A DNA stretch of 64,000 nt from Lophius americanus (GCA_037951165.1 JBBDHG010000019.1:10332001-10396000); one strand, 5' to 3'. Shown: positions 1 to 12,101, numbered from the stretch's first letter. The notes: generated by a model from the sequence alone, not told the origin. Program-made: numbers and translations.

Positions 1-345
1 TTCAGAACTGTGTTTGTCTTCAGGTAGCAAGTTTGTGGCTGTCATACAGAAAGCCATGTGGAATGCTTTGTCTAAAGCTGCTTGCAGATTTGATTTTAAC
101 TATGCCAACTAGAGTAAAAGTAGTGATGTGATCCACACCCAGAGCTATGGTTATTTCATTCCTAGCTGTTAAATGGTCCAACTCACTGGCTACAGGTCTG
201 CCTCTGAAGTTGGTGGCAGCAATACAAAACACCAGTATGTCATCACACAAGAGCCTGTTTGTCTGCAAGTAACAGGCATCCAAGCAGTGGTGTCAGGAAA
301 GAAACGTGCTTCCATACAGTGAGACCACAGATGCTTCCCTTTTGC
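1..345. other. No gene seen
   Basis: Minus-strand open frames here (up to 98 codons) show no motif I recognise. The stretch may be the interior of the hAT-type remnant that follows, since that element's outer end lies to the right, but I see no transposase motif. Confidence 0.4.
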
Positions 346-700
346 TATGCTCTCGTTAAAGAGACTCCGCCAGCTTGTGGCTGTGGTTAAATCAAGTTTT
401 TGGATCGGGATCGGGCTCGGGCCGGGCTCAGTCAGTAGACACCCAGACTCAGTTCGGACTTGGACATAAAGATCCACAGTGGCCATGCTCTAATGTGCAG
501 TAGAGTTGAGGAAGTTAACCTTTTGGTGCTGCATACATCTATCCGAGTATCACACAGTTAGCGCATGGTGTTCTATTTTTCTCATGTCCATAACAAAGTG
601 CAATATGATGTAAACTGAATGGTAATATCATGGGAGAACCGCAATCTCAATATTAAGCAAAAAATTTGCGATTTCAATTTAGCCAGAATTGCCCAGCAAT
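346..700 (-). mobile_element. hAT-type DNA transposon remnant, one terminus
   Basis: Read on the minus strand, the outer end near 690-700 begins GGGCAATTCTGGCTAAATTG. The terminus at 38471 reads GGGCGATTCTGGCTAAAATG, and both continue into a similar inner stretch (gatttttTGCTT, then a G/C-bounded agattGCG motif). The GC-rich interior at 402-440 (gggctcgggccgggctcagt) recurs in the same relative place near 38715-38745 and again near 39450-39480. A GGGCTGGGCGAT-like end is typical of teleost hAT elements. There is no intact transposase frame. The family call is by end sequence only. Confidence 0.5.
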
Positions 701-1739
701 AGCAAATATGTTTTTGTACCTCACTCTTCTCCTTCAGGGAACAGAAAATGTAGTTACAGCATTTTGTTGTCAGTTGTGACATTACATTCGCTGTTCATGA
801 TGTTATATTTGTTTGGTGCCATTTCATCAGGTTAAATGTTGAAATGTTGATTTTTATCATAATATAATGTCTACATTTTAACAGTTATATCTATACATTG
901 AAAGGCACAACAAAATCTAACAGCAACACCTTTTTAACAGGATGGGCTAGGAGGTTGGCTCGTGGCACATATATAACATAATAGAGAATTCGTGTACAAT
1001 TTTACACCAAACTCTTCCCCTGTCATTACTCCCCTCGTCACTAATGCTCGCTCCTCTTCTCAGCAGTGGTTCCATTTCTGCTGGTAGGAGCTATAATTAA
1101 TCAGAGTGGAAGCTTGGTTGTTGGCCTTTTCTCATAGGTGATCATCACCATGAAGCACCCGTTAATCGGTCAGCCATCACTCTTAAACCACCACCACTGC
1201 AATTATCACTCATCCAGATACAAAGAAAATATCACACCACACAGAGAACATCTTGAAGCAAACACACTGCAAAGATTTATCACTTAATCCTGCAACTCCG
1301 CTGAGGGAAACAGGAAAGATTTGCAGAACCTGTTATATCAGAAATCCATGTGCAATTTACTTCCGTGCTATCTGCTTCTGTCTTGTTATGCACGCATTGA
1401 GTCAAACTAGTCCAGTGTAAAATATGTTCTATTAGCTGCCAGCTCTCTCTGTGTTTCCTGATGATATGCCTGACCATAATGACTGTGACATTCCAATACT
1501 CAAATGATTATTTTTTTCATTATTTTTGATCAAATGCGAAATGGAGTAAAAAGCGAGAAAGTGCCTTATCCATGATTTTATTCCAACTTCCTGTAACATA
1601 ACCCTGCACTCAGCCCTTTTGATGGCGCATGCCTTGTTGGAATTTAAGCAAGGTTATAATTTGATTAAAAGGAACTGTTGAGCCTTGGTGAAGGTCTGTA
1701 GTCTATTCAGGGCCATTCTAGTTTAAAGTTTGATATTCT
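701..1739. other. Unique non-coding DNA
   Basis: AT-rich sequence with short open frames only (65 codons at most). I see no repeat, RNA gene or coding motif here. Confidence 0.5.
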
Positions 1740-1800
1740 CATACTTCCATTGTTGAGATTTTATCAAAATGTAAAGTGCGTTATAAATAAAATATTTCAT
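1740..1800 (+). mobile_element. L2 LINE 3' tail, 5'-truncated
   Basis: The segment ends aaagtgcgttataaataaaa, the same 3' end as the long L2 copy near 62725-62750 and, on the other strand, the L2 copy near 48185. The tail here is followed by an ATT-rich stretch. Only the last ~60 bp of the element is present, as expected for a heavily 5'-truncated LINE insertion. Confidence 0.65.
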
Positions 1801-3130
1801 TATTATCATAGATGTTATACAACAGATAACATTTGATTTACATACTGCAAGATGCACTGGATGCATTTGCAAAGTGTAATTACCTGCCATTTACCACCAC
1901 AGCCCTGTCGCTGTGTGTATGTGCACAGTATGTATCGATCCAAGGTTACTCACATACAATCTATCTATTTTGATGGATTTAGAACATACTTGATAACGAA
2001 AGAGTGGAGCAAAAGAAGAGAAACGGGAGCAATAAAAATTAAATTGTATTTCTGTGCAGGAAAGAATCCTAATGAACTCTACCTCATACGGTAGGATTGT
2101 GCAATAAAAAAGATGTTATGATTATTGATTGGCCTCAAGATCTGCACTTCAATGACCGTTAATCTAATTGTTATGTTTATCTTGTTCTATCTCTGAATTT
2201 CTTTCCCTCCCTCCATCCACCCTCAAGTCTCTCTTTATCTTACTTCATCTCCTGCTTTGTCAAGGCATAATTATCTGCTATTTGCCTAAGTCATCCATTT
2301 GCTGGGGTACCAAGCATGAAAACGAGGCAAATTGGTATAAAATAGAGGCTGGCGATCATCTCAGCATATATGCTTGTGTGTGTGTTTATATGTGTGTGTG
2401 TGGACAAAGCAGGGGAAGGTCCAGATGCTTGTGGGGGGCCTCATAAGAGCTGTCATCAAGGCACATTTTGTGTGTTCATGACAAGACTGCGTGTGTGTGT
2501 ATGTTTGTGCGTGGGTGCATGTGATGTTTGAACCTACCAGTCTGCACACATGACAATGTCAAAGTGACCCTCCAGTGCTGAAATATCTGACTCACAATCC
2601 CACCTCATCACCCTGTAAGAACACACATGAAATGAAACAGAGAATAGCATATTTTAGTATTGGCAGCAATGATGACAAAAGAATGAAGGTGTTCTCGAAA
2701 ACTGCTCAGCGAGCAGTAACTGTTTGCTCTTGATTGCTTCTTTAGTCTTTTTCCAACCGTCTGAGCTCTCTGACACCCACTGTTTTTCTGCCTCAGTAGA
2801 GACTTGGACAAAGTGTCAGGAAAGGAAGACATGTCATGTGCAGGTTAAAGATAGGGAGCCTCTAACATGACACTTGACATTTATACCCTGTGAGCACACA
2901 CATACGCACCCACGCACACACAAACACAAACACAGAGAAGCACAAACTCACCAAATGGATGGACACTTTCCTCATGTTTTTTACTCCTTTTCCAAACTGC
3001 CTTCTTCCCCTTTTTTCTTTTAATGCAACATCATAATGTTGCATTGGAATGTAGGAACATAGCATTAAATAGCGTATACACTTGATAAACACCAGCCATT
3101 ATATTAAACCCATGTGCCTTATATTGCATA
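1801..3130. other. Unique non-coding DNA with TG/CA-rich patches
   Basis: TG-rich low-complexity patches lie at about 2370-2405 and 2490-2525, and a CA-rich patch at about 2895-2935. Open frames crossing them are simple-repeat artefacts. No gene is seen. Confidence 0.5.
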
Positions 3131-3570
3131 CATCTGTGTAATTTCTCATTCATCCAGGTCATGGTAATCCATGTGGATTGAATCCAAAGCAACTGAACTT
3201 TTTTGGGGGTTGAAGATGTTTCACCTCTCATCCAAGAGGCTTCTTAAGTTCTAACTGGCTGGTGGGGAGTCAGGGATTTTATACCTCCAGTAAGTTTTTG
3301 TACATATAGAGTCGTTAGCACTTGGACCTGCATAACTAATGACTATAGGTATGAGTCGTCAGGAGTTGTTAGGGGGAGTGGCCTTGATCGTCTGCTGGGG
3401 CATCATGTGAGTCCAGGTTTGGAGGATAGTGAAACCGACTTGACAGAGATGTTAAAACTGCTTTGTATGTGGGTGAGAGTTGATGGCGACACCATCATGG
3501 TGACCGCAATCAGCTATGGTCTCGAGAGAGATGTTAAAGCTGCATTGTTTGTGGGTGATAGGTGATGGGA
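3131..3570 (-). repeat. Interspersed repeat R1, retroelement-like 3' end
   Basis: On the minus strand the segment reads through gaagcctcttggatgagagg, tgaaacatcttcaa and gattaccatgacctggatga. The same ordered blocks recur on the plus strand at 11570-11668, so this is a dispersed family with copies in opposite orientation. Positions 3449-3490 and 3529-3570 hold an internal tandem duplication of about 80-bp period (agagatgttaaa, then ctg, then gtgggtga). These blocks resemble the non-coding 3' region of a widespread teleost retroelement, possibly Penelope-like; that class call is an inference. Confidence 0.55.
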
Positions 3571-3608
3571 GTCGCACCACTGGCTAGCATTCAATAGCGC
3601 GTCAAATG

Positions 3609-3745
3609 GTCAACAACATTTCTGGAAATGCACTGACTGACAGATTTCTTGATCACAATTTTGCCCTTGTCGCTCAAATCTTTAAACTTGCTCATCTTTC
3701 ATGCATCCAAACACATCAAATTCAGGGTTGATGAGAGTTTCTTTT
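3609..3745 (-). mobile_element. Tc1/mariner family M fragment (N-terminal transposase region)
   Basis: The block cacaattttgcccttgtcgc followed by tcaaatctttaaacttgctc and acacatcaa corresponds, on the minus strand, to the start of a Tc1/mariner transposase frame in a family with at least five other remnants here. Closest in-window relative: 54300-54385 (cataattttgcccttgtcaa). Both termini are missing and the frame is broken. Confidence 0.6.
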
Positions 3746-5260
3746 ACTTTGGCTAGAACATGGTTGTGTTCGATTGTGTAAGGGCTGTGCTGTTGCCCCT
3801 TTCTCCTTGATCTCGTTTTACACCCCTCTCCTTCTTTCTCTGTTTTAATATCAATCTCTCTCTGTCTCACACTTTCAGACTGAGAGGCATTATTAATTAG
3901 GCATTATTAACACTCAGTAGACAAAACATTAGGCCTGGCTAGAAACACAATTTCGATTCACAGCAGGAGGACTCAACACACACACCCACACATGCACACA
4001 TCGTCAAACAGGATGGCCCTCCCTCTCCCTTCCCTTGTCCAATCACATAGTGCCCTTCGCCCTCTCTTGCACAGCAGTGATGACAGGAGGCATAATCTGA
4101 AAAGAAAACAATCAAAGTAATGGAGCCTAATTATACGTTTACTTTTTCACTCCAACTTCCACTCATGTAAATATTTGCCGGAGGGTGAAAACGAGAAAGA
4201 AAAATGGAATCAGAAAAAAGAAAGGGGGGAAACAGTCAATTGCTAAATTGCTTCTTTTTTTTTTTTTAGGATGGGCTAACAATTAACTTTGTTTTAGCTC
4301 AGCCTTGCATATGAAGTGTATGTGTGTGGATGGGAAATCCCTCTCAAAGGGAATCAATATGCCTGGATGACTGTGCACATGCAACCACACACTGAAAAAA
4401 CTTCAAGACATGGAACCAGTACAGTCTGATCCTGCACCATAACTTTTCAATTAGTGTTGAATTAAAAGACATAATCAACAATAAAATACATGTTTTAATT
4501 CAGTTGTATTTTAAGTTAGCAATACATTGAATTCATGCAAGAGATTTAAAAAAAAACTTGACATTAATAAGGATTATCTTCAAAAAATAACTATTAAAAA
4601 TGATGTGTCTGATTTTGTGAATGAACTAGCGTTGGAAGGATGATCAAAAATTTTGCTAAGGAGTTGTTTTAATTAGCCTTATAAGTGTTTTGTTTTTTCT
4701 GTTAATCTAAAATGAGTGATTGCCATAAATAAGTACATACAAGCTTCCTTTCTTTCCTTGTGACACTCTCAAACTGTACAGTTCACAATTGTGCGGCATT
4801 TTCATACTTTACTGCTCATGCAATTTATTCTCATGTTGTATTTGGTAGTGTTAGTGTATCTGTCCTGGCTTGAATACAACTTTGTTTTAGCTTTTCCACT
4901 CCTATTTGGGCCAACCAAATTAAATATGTATGCACTCAAGGCACTTGAGTAATAGTCCTGGATGGCTTACAATATGATCCTGCAGTACGGAAAAATGTGG
5001 GTTGCGGACAGAACGGATTTATATAAAATATTTGATCACTTACAACCAAATATGTTAACGTAGTAAGCATTTAACACATTGCTTTCAACTGACTGCAACA
5101 ACAAAGATGAATGAAAAATGTCTCACCTGGCTGACACTTGTGTTGATCCAAACTTTCCAGTCTGCCTGTTCCTTTCGACCAGCCGTCGCACATCTGGCAT
5201 GCCACGGTCAAGGATTCATTGTAAGAAAATGATGCTTAAACATCCCACATTATAAGTAAA
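3746..5260. other. Unique DNA; possible regulatory patch near 4075-4165
   Basis: No gene is seen. A patch at about 4080-4140 combines AACAAT (SOX-like), ATCAAAG (TCF/LEF-like) and TAATTA (homeodomain-like, 4128-4133) within 30 bp. These are short motifs that occur by chance, so this is only a candidate. A poly-T run lies near 4255-4267. Confidence 0.35.
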
Positions 5261-5292
5261 TACTTTTCAAAAACATTAAGGAAACACTTAAT
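5261..5292 (+). repeat. Left terminal inverted repeat of the Tc1-like element
   Basis: cttttcaaaaacattaagga followed by aacacttaatt pairs with the reverse complement of 6449-6481 (caatgctcaaaaaaattaag, then ggaacacttaaat), with a few mismatches. TA at 5261-5262 fits the TA target-site duplication of this superfamily. Confidence 0.8.
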
Positions 5293-5557
5293 TATGACAG
5301 TATAACACCAAGTCGGTAAAACCTTGGGGATATCAATCTGTGCATTTAGGAACCACAAGGGAGTTTGAATCAATTTCACCTGCTTTTCGTGCCAAACAAA
5401 GTGAAAACATGTGCAATTGAGAGGCAAAAACAAGGCAACTCACAAAAGGGAATAGTTTTGCATGTGGTGGCCACAGACAATTTCTCTTTATCGCTCCTAA
5501 CTGACTGATTTTTCTGTAGTTTTGCAATTTGCTAGTGTCCTTGTCACCACTGGTAGC

Positions 5558-6250
5558 ATGATGTGGTCCCTTCAGCCCAATCAAGTTCCAGAAGTAGTCC
5601 AGCTCCTCCAGGATGAAACATTCAATATGTGTGGTTGCAAGAAAGTTTGCTGTATCCCCCAGCACAATCTCAAAAGCATGGGGGAAACACTGGGAAACCG
5701 GCCGTTTCACAAGGAGAGCTGGACAGGACGGTCGAAGGGAATAAATCAGCAGCAGCAGCTCCGATGTACGCTCCTTTGAGTGAGGAGGAACAGAACACTG
5801 CCAGAACCCTACGAATTGACCTCGAGCAAAGACCTCAACGTTCTAGTCAACGGTACCCTTACTGCTGTTAGGTACCAGGACGAAATCCTCAGATCCAATA
5901 TAAGACCTTATGCTGGGACATTGGACCCAGGGTTCCTCCTGGCTCAGGACAATATCTGGCTTCAGGTGATCAGAGTGTGAAGGCAATTCCTGGATGAGGA
6001 AGTCGTTGATGCTATTGCCTGGTCCACTTGTCCCCCTGACCTAAATCAAATTGAGCACCTACGGGACATTATATATCGCTGCATCGGACATCACCAAGTA
6101 CCACCATAGACTACCCGGAGCTTATTGATGCCCTAATCCATTTCAGGGAGGAGATCATCCCAGGACCCCTTCCACCAATTTATCAGGAGCATGCCCAGCT
6201 CCTGATGACCCCATGTGCCTGTATGCACGTGGGGTCAAACACACTACTGA
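5558..6250 (+). pseudogene. Tc1-like transposase, deleted and frameshifted
   Basis: This is the remnant of the DDE transposase that cuts and pastes the element at TA sites. The start at 5558 is chosen because the following residues (QPNQVPEVVQLLQDE) match the family N-terminus that precedes the helix-turn-helix. The frame then shifts within the DNA-binding domain (about 5630-5700). About 0.4-0.5 kb, including the first catalytic Asp, is lost near 5820-5850. The rest reads VNGTLTAVRYQDEILR, PGFLLAQDN (second Asp at 5948-5950), then DLNQIEHL (catalytic Glu at 6053-6055). In-frame stops at about 5978 and downstream kill the frame; the family-equivalent stop is at 6248-6250. It cannot be functional. 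Confidence 0.85.
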
Positions 6251-6448
6251 GTCCCATTATGAGTTGCCGTGATAAAATTCACGCAAGTTGGATCAGCCTT
6301 TGATTTAAATATTTTACTTTGATTATTGGTGTGATTTTGGTTTCCATTGACCGTTTGAAGTAATGTTTTTTCTCAACTAATTACATCATGTAAATGAGTA
6401 AGTATCGTCAACTTGAATAATTTGTTTATTCAAGCTGCGATGTGTGAT

Positions 6449-6481
6449 TTAAGTGTTCCCTTAATTTTTTTGAGCATTGTA
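6449..6481 (-). repeat. Right terminal inverted repeat of the Tc1-like element
   Basis: The inverted partner of 5261-5292. The element ends gagcattg followed by TA at 6480-6481. Confidence 0.8.
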
Positions 6482-9400
6482 TTATCTCTTTTTGTACACA
6501 GTAGATATGGATATCGGGGAGAGCAAACAAAACACATGACATTTTTTAGGACGTGGATAGTAAATTCCTTGTTCCATATGGAAGAATGGGATGGACAAGG
6601 CCAGAACAATGGATGGATAAAAGTAACCTTATATACCTCCTGTGGCGGGTTGTAAAAATGAAACTCCACCACGTGAATAACTTAAAAGTACCATCTCTGG
6701 AATCCAAATGGATACGGTGACAGACACTGTTATCCGTATCTCTTCAAAAATAAGATTTGGTTTTGAGTAGAGATTGTAAATGCTAGTCAAAAAAATCTAC
6801 ACATAGTGGAGGGATGTCTTACATGATTGCTAATCTTTTTTTTCTTCCTCAGTTTTTTCACTAATCAAGAGATTCAAAATATTTCCGTCACATCAAATTA
6901 CATTGTTTTAGGATTTAAGAGTTGTGTGTGTCACGTCGCCAAACTGCTTCAAAAAGAGATCCTCTTAATATAATGTAATAATTACATTACATATAATTTA
7001 ATGGAGACATCGTGAGTGAGTGGAGCGGATCTCCAGGGATATAGAAACAGCCTGCAGAAGCAGATCACAACAGAATCTAGTTGGATCAATGGACAGGCTT
7101 TTAACCCCAGATACAAACACACGCAGACACACACACAGACACAAACACCCACAGACACATCTACATGCAGATGAACGCATACAAAAGGAGGACGATTGAT
7201 GTCAACTTTTCAAGTAATACACTGGCTTGTGGAGTTTCAAAGCAATTCAATTAGGATTTCCTTGTCTTTAAAGACTGGAAAGAGCTGAGACAAATCCAAT
7301 CGACAGGGACAGAGAGCAAGGGGAGAAGAGCAGGAATGCATGATAAGTTGAAAGATGGATTGATAGCTGGAGAGCCAATCCAAAATCAAAGAGGCTTCCA
7401 AGATAAAGATACAACTTAATATATGGGTTAGCATGCATTTATGTACAAAAGTGCACCTAAACATGCACAAAGCACCAAACATAGACCCACATGCTGGAAA
7501 CCTGCACATATATAGGGATGATGGAGCGAAGAGCAGAGCCGCTTACTATAATCTCATCACCAGCACACCAATGTAAGAAAGATACACACAAACACACACA
7601 CACACAGAAAAAGAGAGAGATAAAGAGAAAATACTGACAGAGAGTTGGATCAGAAAGATCAGAGATTTGAATATTATTAAAATGGAGGAGTATTTGCTCT
7701 CATCACTTGAAGTAGAGGAGTAGCAGCCAGTGACGTGCATCAATCATTCTTAATGGAACATTTCAATTGATTTCAACACTAGTATTCAAGGTCACAGCAA
7801 CAAAATGCCTCCTCTGTAAATTGTGTATTTCTGAGCGTTTATACACTGCACTATAAATGATGTCAACATCTTTGGAGGAAAGGTAAAAAAATCTATTCTC
7901 TAGACATATCTAACTGCAGGCAACTCACAATTAAAATTTTGACATAGTTTTTTATCCGTTGCACTGTATAAGACGCCGCTGTATCACAGCACATCTCTGT
8001 ATTGTAAAACAAGCCGTAACAATGCGTGCATGTAAGATAAAGAATGGATATTAGCACCAGATTAAGAGCAACAGCTTCTTCAGAGAAAGAAAATTGGACA
8101 GAGTGTCTGCAATATGTGAATGGGACAATTTTGCTGAACTCAAAACAAATAATCTGCTTTCTCAAGCCTCCCTCTCTCTTTCTGTGTTTTCGATCCATTC
8201 ACGCTATGATTTCCCTTACAATGCTCTGTGCGTGTTTGTTCTGTGAAACAAAGCAGTCGGTCAATGGTCTATTGTTTGTAGGTCCAAGTGTGTGAGGGTA
8301 TGTGTGTGTTTTTACAGGCTCCATGATGGTATTGTTTGTTCTTATCGTGATCGGTGAAGGAGCAGCGACTGAGATTTTGTAAGCACGACTAAATATGGAA
8401 TGTGTTTTACCGGTCAATGGGGAAGAAATGTGTATATGTATTTCCTGCTTTTGTGAGGCGACTGTCATGGAGTCGAGTCTGGATTCTTTTTCTTCTCTGT
8501 GTTGTTGTTCAGAGGAAAGAGGGAAAGTGAAAAATAGGTAGCAAAGAAGACAAAGACGGTTCGGAGACAGGCAGAGATTTATCAATAACCCACTCGAAGA
8601 ACAATGGTTTGTAAAAAAAATTGTCATCTACAGATTCTTCCTAAAAACTTAATTATAGGCGTAAAACTTAACCACAAGCAAAAGCATTTTAAACAAACCT
8701 TGATTGTAGCCCTAGCCGTAGCATTAGATAAAGTCTCAAACTAAATCTGACAGAATGGCAATTACAGTGCTCTTAACATGGCACTGTGGGCAGCCTGGAT
8801 TGGTATGTGCCATGCTAAACACTTGTGTTGGGTATTTGTCATTGTGGGTTCCTCATCTGCTTCTTTTGCCGAGAGAAAAAAGAGGTGGACGGCTATTATG
8901 CCCTTACTCCATTCAAATCCCTAATTTTATTTCTGAAACTGCAAGGTTAGAGGACAGAGTCTACTTTTTGCTCATGAATCTGCCTACAAGCTACAGCTAC
9001 TAACTACAGGATAATCACATAGATCTGAAGATACCTGCATAACAGATTAGCAATTACTTTAGTTTACAATGTTATAAAGTATGTGATCCCCTATATAATA
9101 TGAACAATATACAATATGATTACCGATATCAAATAGATATTAGAAGATAATACCTGTTCAAGGTTACGCATGTTTCATTATTTTTTTAAATTTATTATAC
9201 GAATGACAATTGTAATTTAAAGATATATTATAAAATCTTCCTTCATTACATTGAAACTTAGTTCATTATGAAGGATGTTGTTTGTGGCGGTGCTTAACCA
9301 CAGTATACAACAAACTATGATTTTGTTATTCAGTTGGCCCTCAAAGACAGAAATGAACATAAAAGTTTAAAAAATAAAAAAAAAGTTGTATAATCCGACT

Positions 9401-10204
9401 GCATTCGTTTTAGTCAGGTGTACCGTAAAAGCTTACAAACTGTAAAATAACAAATTCAAAAAGCTTGTGAAATAATTTTTTCTAACACTGTTCCTGTAAA
9501 AACCTTGTATCAAAGTTATTTTATATAAATTTTTTATGTGTTAAATTGTAATAAACATCTGTTATTACATATATGTATATATATAAAACACAAAAAATAG
9601 ATGTTACACAGGTGTAAGTTATAAATGATCAATTCAATCACGGATGAATTCATCTTGATTTCATCGTGAATCATCATCATGATTTTAGGGCACAGGAATC
9701 CACATCCAAGCAACACATTTACCAATTGAAAAGCACAAAGAATTCACACAGCATAAATATGAAATATACAGATAAAGGTCTACAGGAATGAGGTAGAGGT
9801 AGAGGTAGAGACGTAGACAAAAAAAATAAAAGGAGAGAGGACGATGACAGGATACTCTGAATGGACGTCTCATTCCCATCTGATAGCAGAACCTCTTTCA
9901 CGTCAGCAGAAATGGCAACCTGAGAGTCAGAGAGAGACGAAACAGGCAGAGGAATGAAACAACACCAAACAAAAGAACAAAACCAAAAGCCCCCTCAGAT
10001 GAGGCGAAAATGTGAACACACACAAAATAATGACATAACCATATCTACAAAGCTTTACTCTTGGAAACCCAGTCTGCCTACCATGTCTCTCTTTCTCTTT
10101 ACTGCTCCCTCTCCTCCCTGCCATTTCCCTCTCTATCTTCACCCCATTTTTATGTCTGCATTATTTTAATCATTCAATCAAATCAGTCAATACTTTTATC
10201 ATTG
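6482..10204. other. Unique non-coding DNA with short simple repeats
   Basis: CA-rich patches lie at 7118-7160 and 7583-7606, and a (GGTAGA)n patch at about 9790-9812. The longest open frame (142 codons, minus, 8199-8627) has no recognisable domain and no second copy. AT-rich sequence fills 9030-9600. I see no gene. Confidence 0.5.
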
Positions 10205-10395
10205 TGGCTAGCGGTGGGGGCTGCTATCTTGCTATCACTCTGTTCAGTAATTGCATTGTGACAGGGGATGATGGCAAGCGCAGAGCCTTTTTCATTTGAC
10301 GCTGGGTGTTTATCGGGCCGAGCCATCACTCCGTTCGCCGCTGTCACTCTGCACTCGGCTCGACGGGCCTGCCTGATGCCCTTCATATAACTTTG
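10205..10395. promoter_or_regulatory. Candidate CpG-rich conserved non-coding island
   Basis: In a strongly AT-rich setting this patch is GC-balanced. It holds a dense group of CpGs at 10300-10375 (cgggccg, ttcgccgctg, actcggctcgacgggcc). GGGCCGAGCC at 10315-10324 is partly inverted in cggctcgacgggcc at 10355-10368. No frame looks coding. It could be a regulatory element, a small unrecognised exon, or chance; only conservation would tell. Confidence 0.25.
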
Positions 10396-11457
10396 CAGAG
10401 CAGACTGTGAGAGAAGAAGAGTAAGAGAGAGGGGGGATAGAGAATGGATAGACAGCTTTGTGCTGTGCTGTGTGAGGAAGATATAGATAGAGGTGTGTGC
10501 TTTACTATAACCTCAACTTTTCACATTCTCTTTTCTGCTTTTTATATCAGCAAGTGTGTGTCAGGCTGTCAATTTCTATAAAGACGTGTGTGTGCGCTTG
10601 TACCCACGGGTAAATGGTGCAAGTGCAGGTAGTTACTGGGTTAGAATGCACACAATTCCTATGTGGCGGATTCAATGTAATCTTGAGTTGTATGGCATTT
10701 AGAAAATACAAGATGTAGCATATCATACGTGCAAGGACATTTCTGAAACATACAGAATACACACACGGATGCATGAAAAAAAGCTGACACAAACAGAGAC
10801 ACATATTAAGGCCCTGTGGGGTGGGTAAGGGGGGTCACTGAGTGCTGCCTGTCCCACCATCTGGTGAAATGGAGGAAGGGACCTCCAGGCAGAACCAGAG
10901 CATCAAGCTGAAAGATCAGCAGCCCCTGCTGCAACCCATGGGAAACAACCTGTCACCCTCAAACAACACTGTTCATTTTCAACTCTTACTCAAAACAAAG
11001 GATACCAAGAAATCAAATGCTGTATAATCTTCACAGTGAAATCAGCGTTGTAATGTCTCTTAAATTTCAGAGAATATCAGAGACTGAAAACAAATAGAAC
11101 ACAATAATCATGTAAAAGTTAAGGAATTTAACGCGAGGCTCAAATTATTAACTGAGAAAATATATATATTATATATATATTCTCAGCTTAACTATACAGA
11201 AACTGACTGGGTATATCCTTGTTATATCATGTTTGCCCATGCAATGATCTCAGCTTTTCTCACAGAAATATTTGGCTACTAATGATGTGTAAGGGCTGCT
11301 GCACAGTTTTATAATCTATCAGGTCAAGATATTCTTCCAAGGTCCAGCTATCTGCACCCTTCAGACAACACGGTGCTGTCAAGGAAAATATGAAGCTGTA
11401 CATAGACAATCAAACGGAATGTATAAAATTCCCTATCAAGGATGTATAAGCATATAT
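10396..11457. other. Unique DNA with one AT palindrome
   Basis: Positions 11152-11186 form an imperfect palindrome, ctgagaa plus an AT-alternating core plus ttctcag. No gene is seen. Confidence 0.5.
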
Positions 11458-11678
11458 TTCTTCAGTTCTAACTGAGTGGTGGGGACTCAGGTACTATTGT
11501 CCCGCATTAGTTATGGGTGATTAACTGTATTATTGTCACCTAATGACTGGCTATGTATCAAACACATGAGGAAGCCTCTTGGACAAAAGGTGAAACATCT
11601 TGAAGACTAATAAGAGGTTCAGTTATTTTGGATGCTGCTTCAAGGATTACCATTACCTGGATGAATGATAATCTACAT
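11458..11678 (+). repeat. Interspersed repeat R1, second copy
   Basis: Reads gaagcctcttggacaaaagg, tgaaacatcttgaag, then gattaccattacctggatga. This is the same block order as the minus-strand copy at 3131-3250. The two copies differ by many substitutions, so this is an old family. Confidence 0.55.
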
Positions 11679-11914
11679 AAACAAGTTAAACAAAATCATG
11701 CTTGACTTGATGTTTTTGGAGAGTGATATTGTAGTCTGTGTCTTTACTACTTTGCCAAATAATGTTTTAAAGTTAGAACTTCAGTACCAATTGTTTGGCT
11801 TAAACCATGTACAGAATGACGCACTTTTAATAAAATGGTTAATGTTGTCTGATAGTAATTTTTGGATATCAGTGGTCAATCTTATTTAATTGTAGTAGCT
11901 CGATAGCCAGTCAA
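11679..11914. other. Unique DNA
   Basis: AT-rich, with a 74-codon open frame lacking any motif. No feature is seen. Confidence 0.4.
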
Positions 11915-12101
11915 AAGAGGGAATGGCATAAATCCAGGCTGGCAGCCCTACCCTACCCAGCTACATCTAGTGCCGATCACAAGCCAGGATAAATCGATGG
12001 GTTGTGTGCAGGAAGTGCATCCGTCATAAAATCTTATGCCATATCAATATGCAGAACAAGACGACCAGCTCTGGCGACCCCTAAAAAAAGGGAAGGAGCC
12101 A
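11915..12101 (+). mobile_element. Non-LTR retrotransposon 3' end (family uncertain)
   Basis: The ordered blocks atccaggctggcagccctac, ggaagtgcatccgtcataaa, atatcaatatgcag and ctggcgacccctaaaaaaag are a recognisable teleost interspersed-repeat end (usual form: vertebrate gcgacccctaa, then gggagcagcc). It lies directly against the 3' side of the minus-strand LINE that follows. No protein-coding part remains, so I leave the clade open. Confidence 0.5.

Larger units (their letters stand above)
5261..6481 (+). mobile_element. Tc1-like DNA transposon, internally deleted
   Basis: A nearly complete element of about 1.22 kb is bounded by TA dinucleotides. Its left end (TA-cttttcaaaaacattaagg) is an imperfect inverted copy of its right end (ttaatttttttgagcattg-TA). 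The interior carries transposase remnants in the plus direction. Teleost elements of this type are usually about 1.6 kb. The shortfall is explained by a jump near 5820-5850, where the N-terminal region runs straight into the second half of the catalytic domain. The copy is non-autonomous, with frameshifts and in-frame stops. Confidence 0.85.

Noticed and set aside
8199..8627. 142-codon minus-strand open frame
   Set aside because: No domain, biased composition, and no flanking exon signals. Treated as chance.
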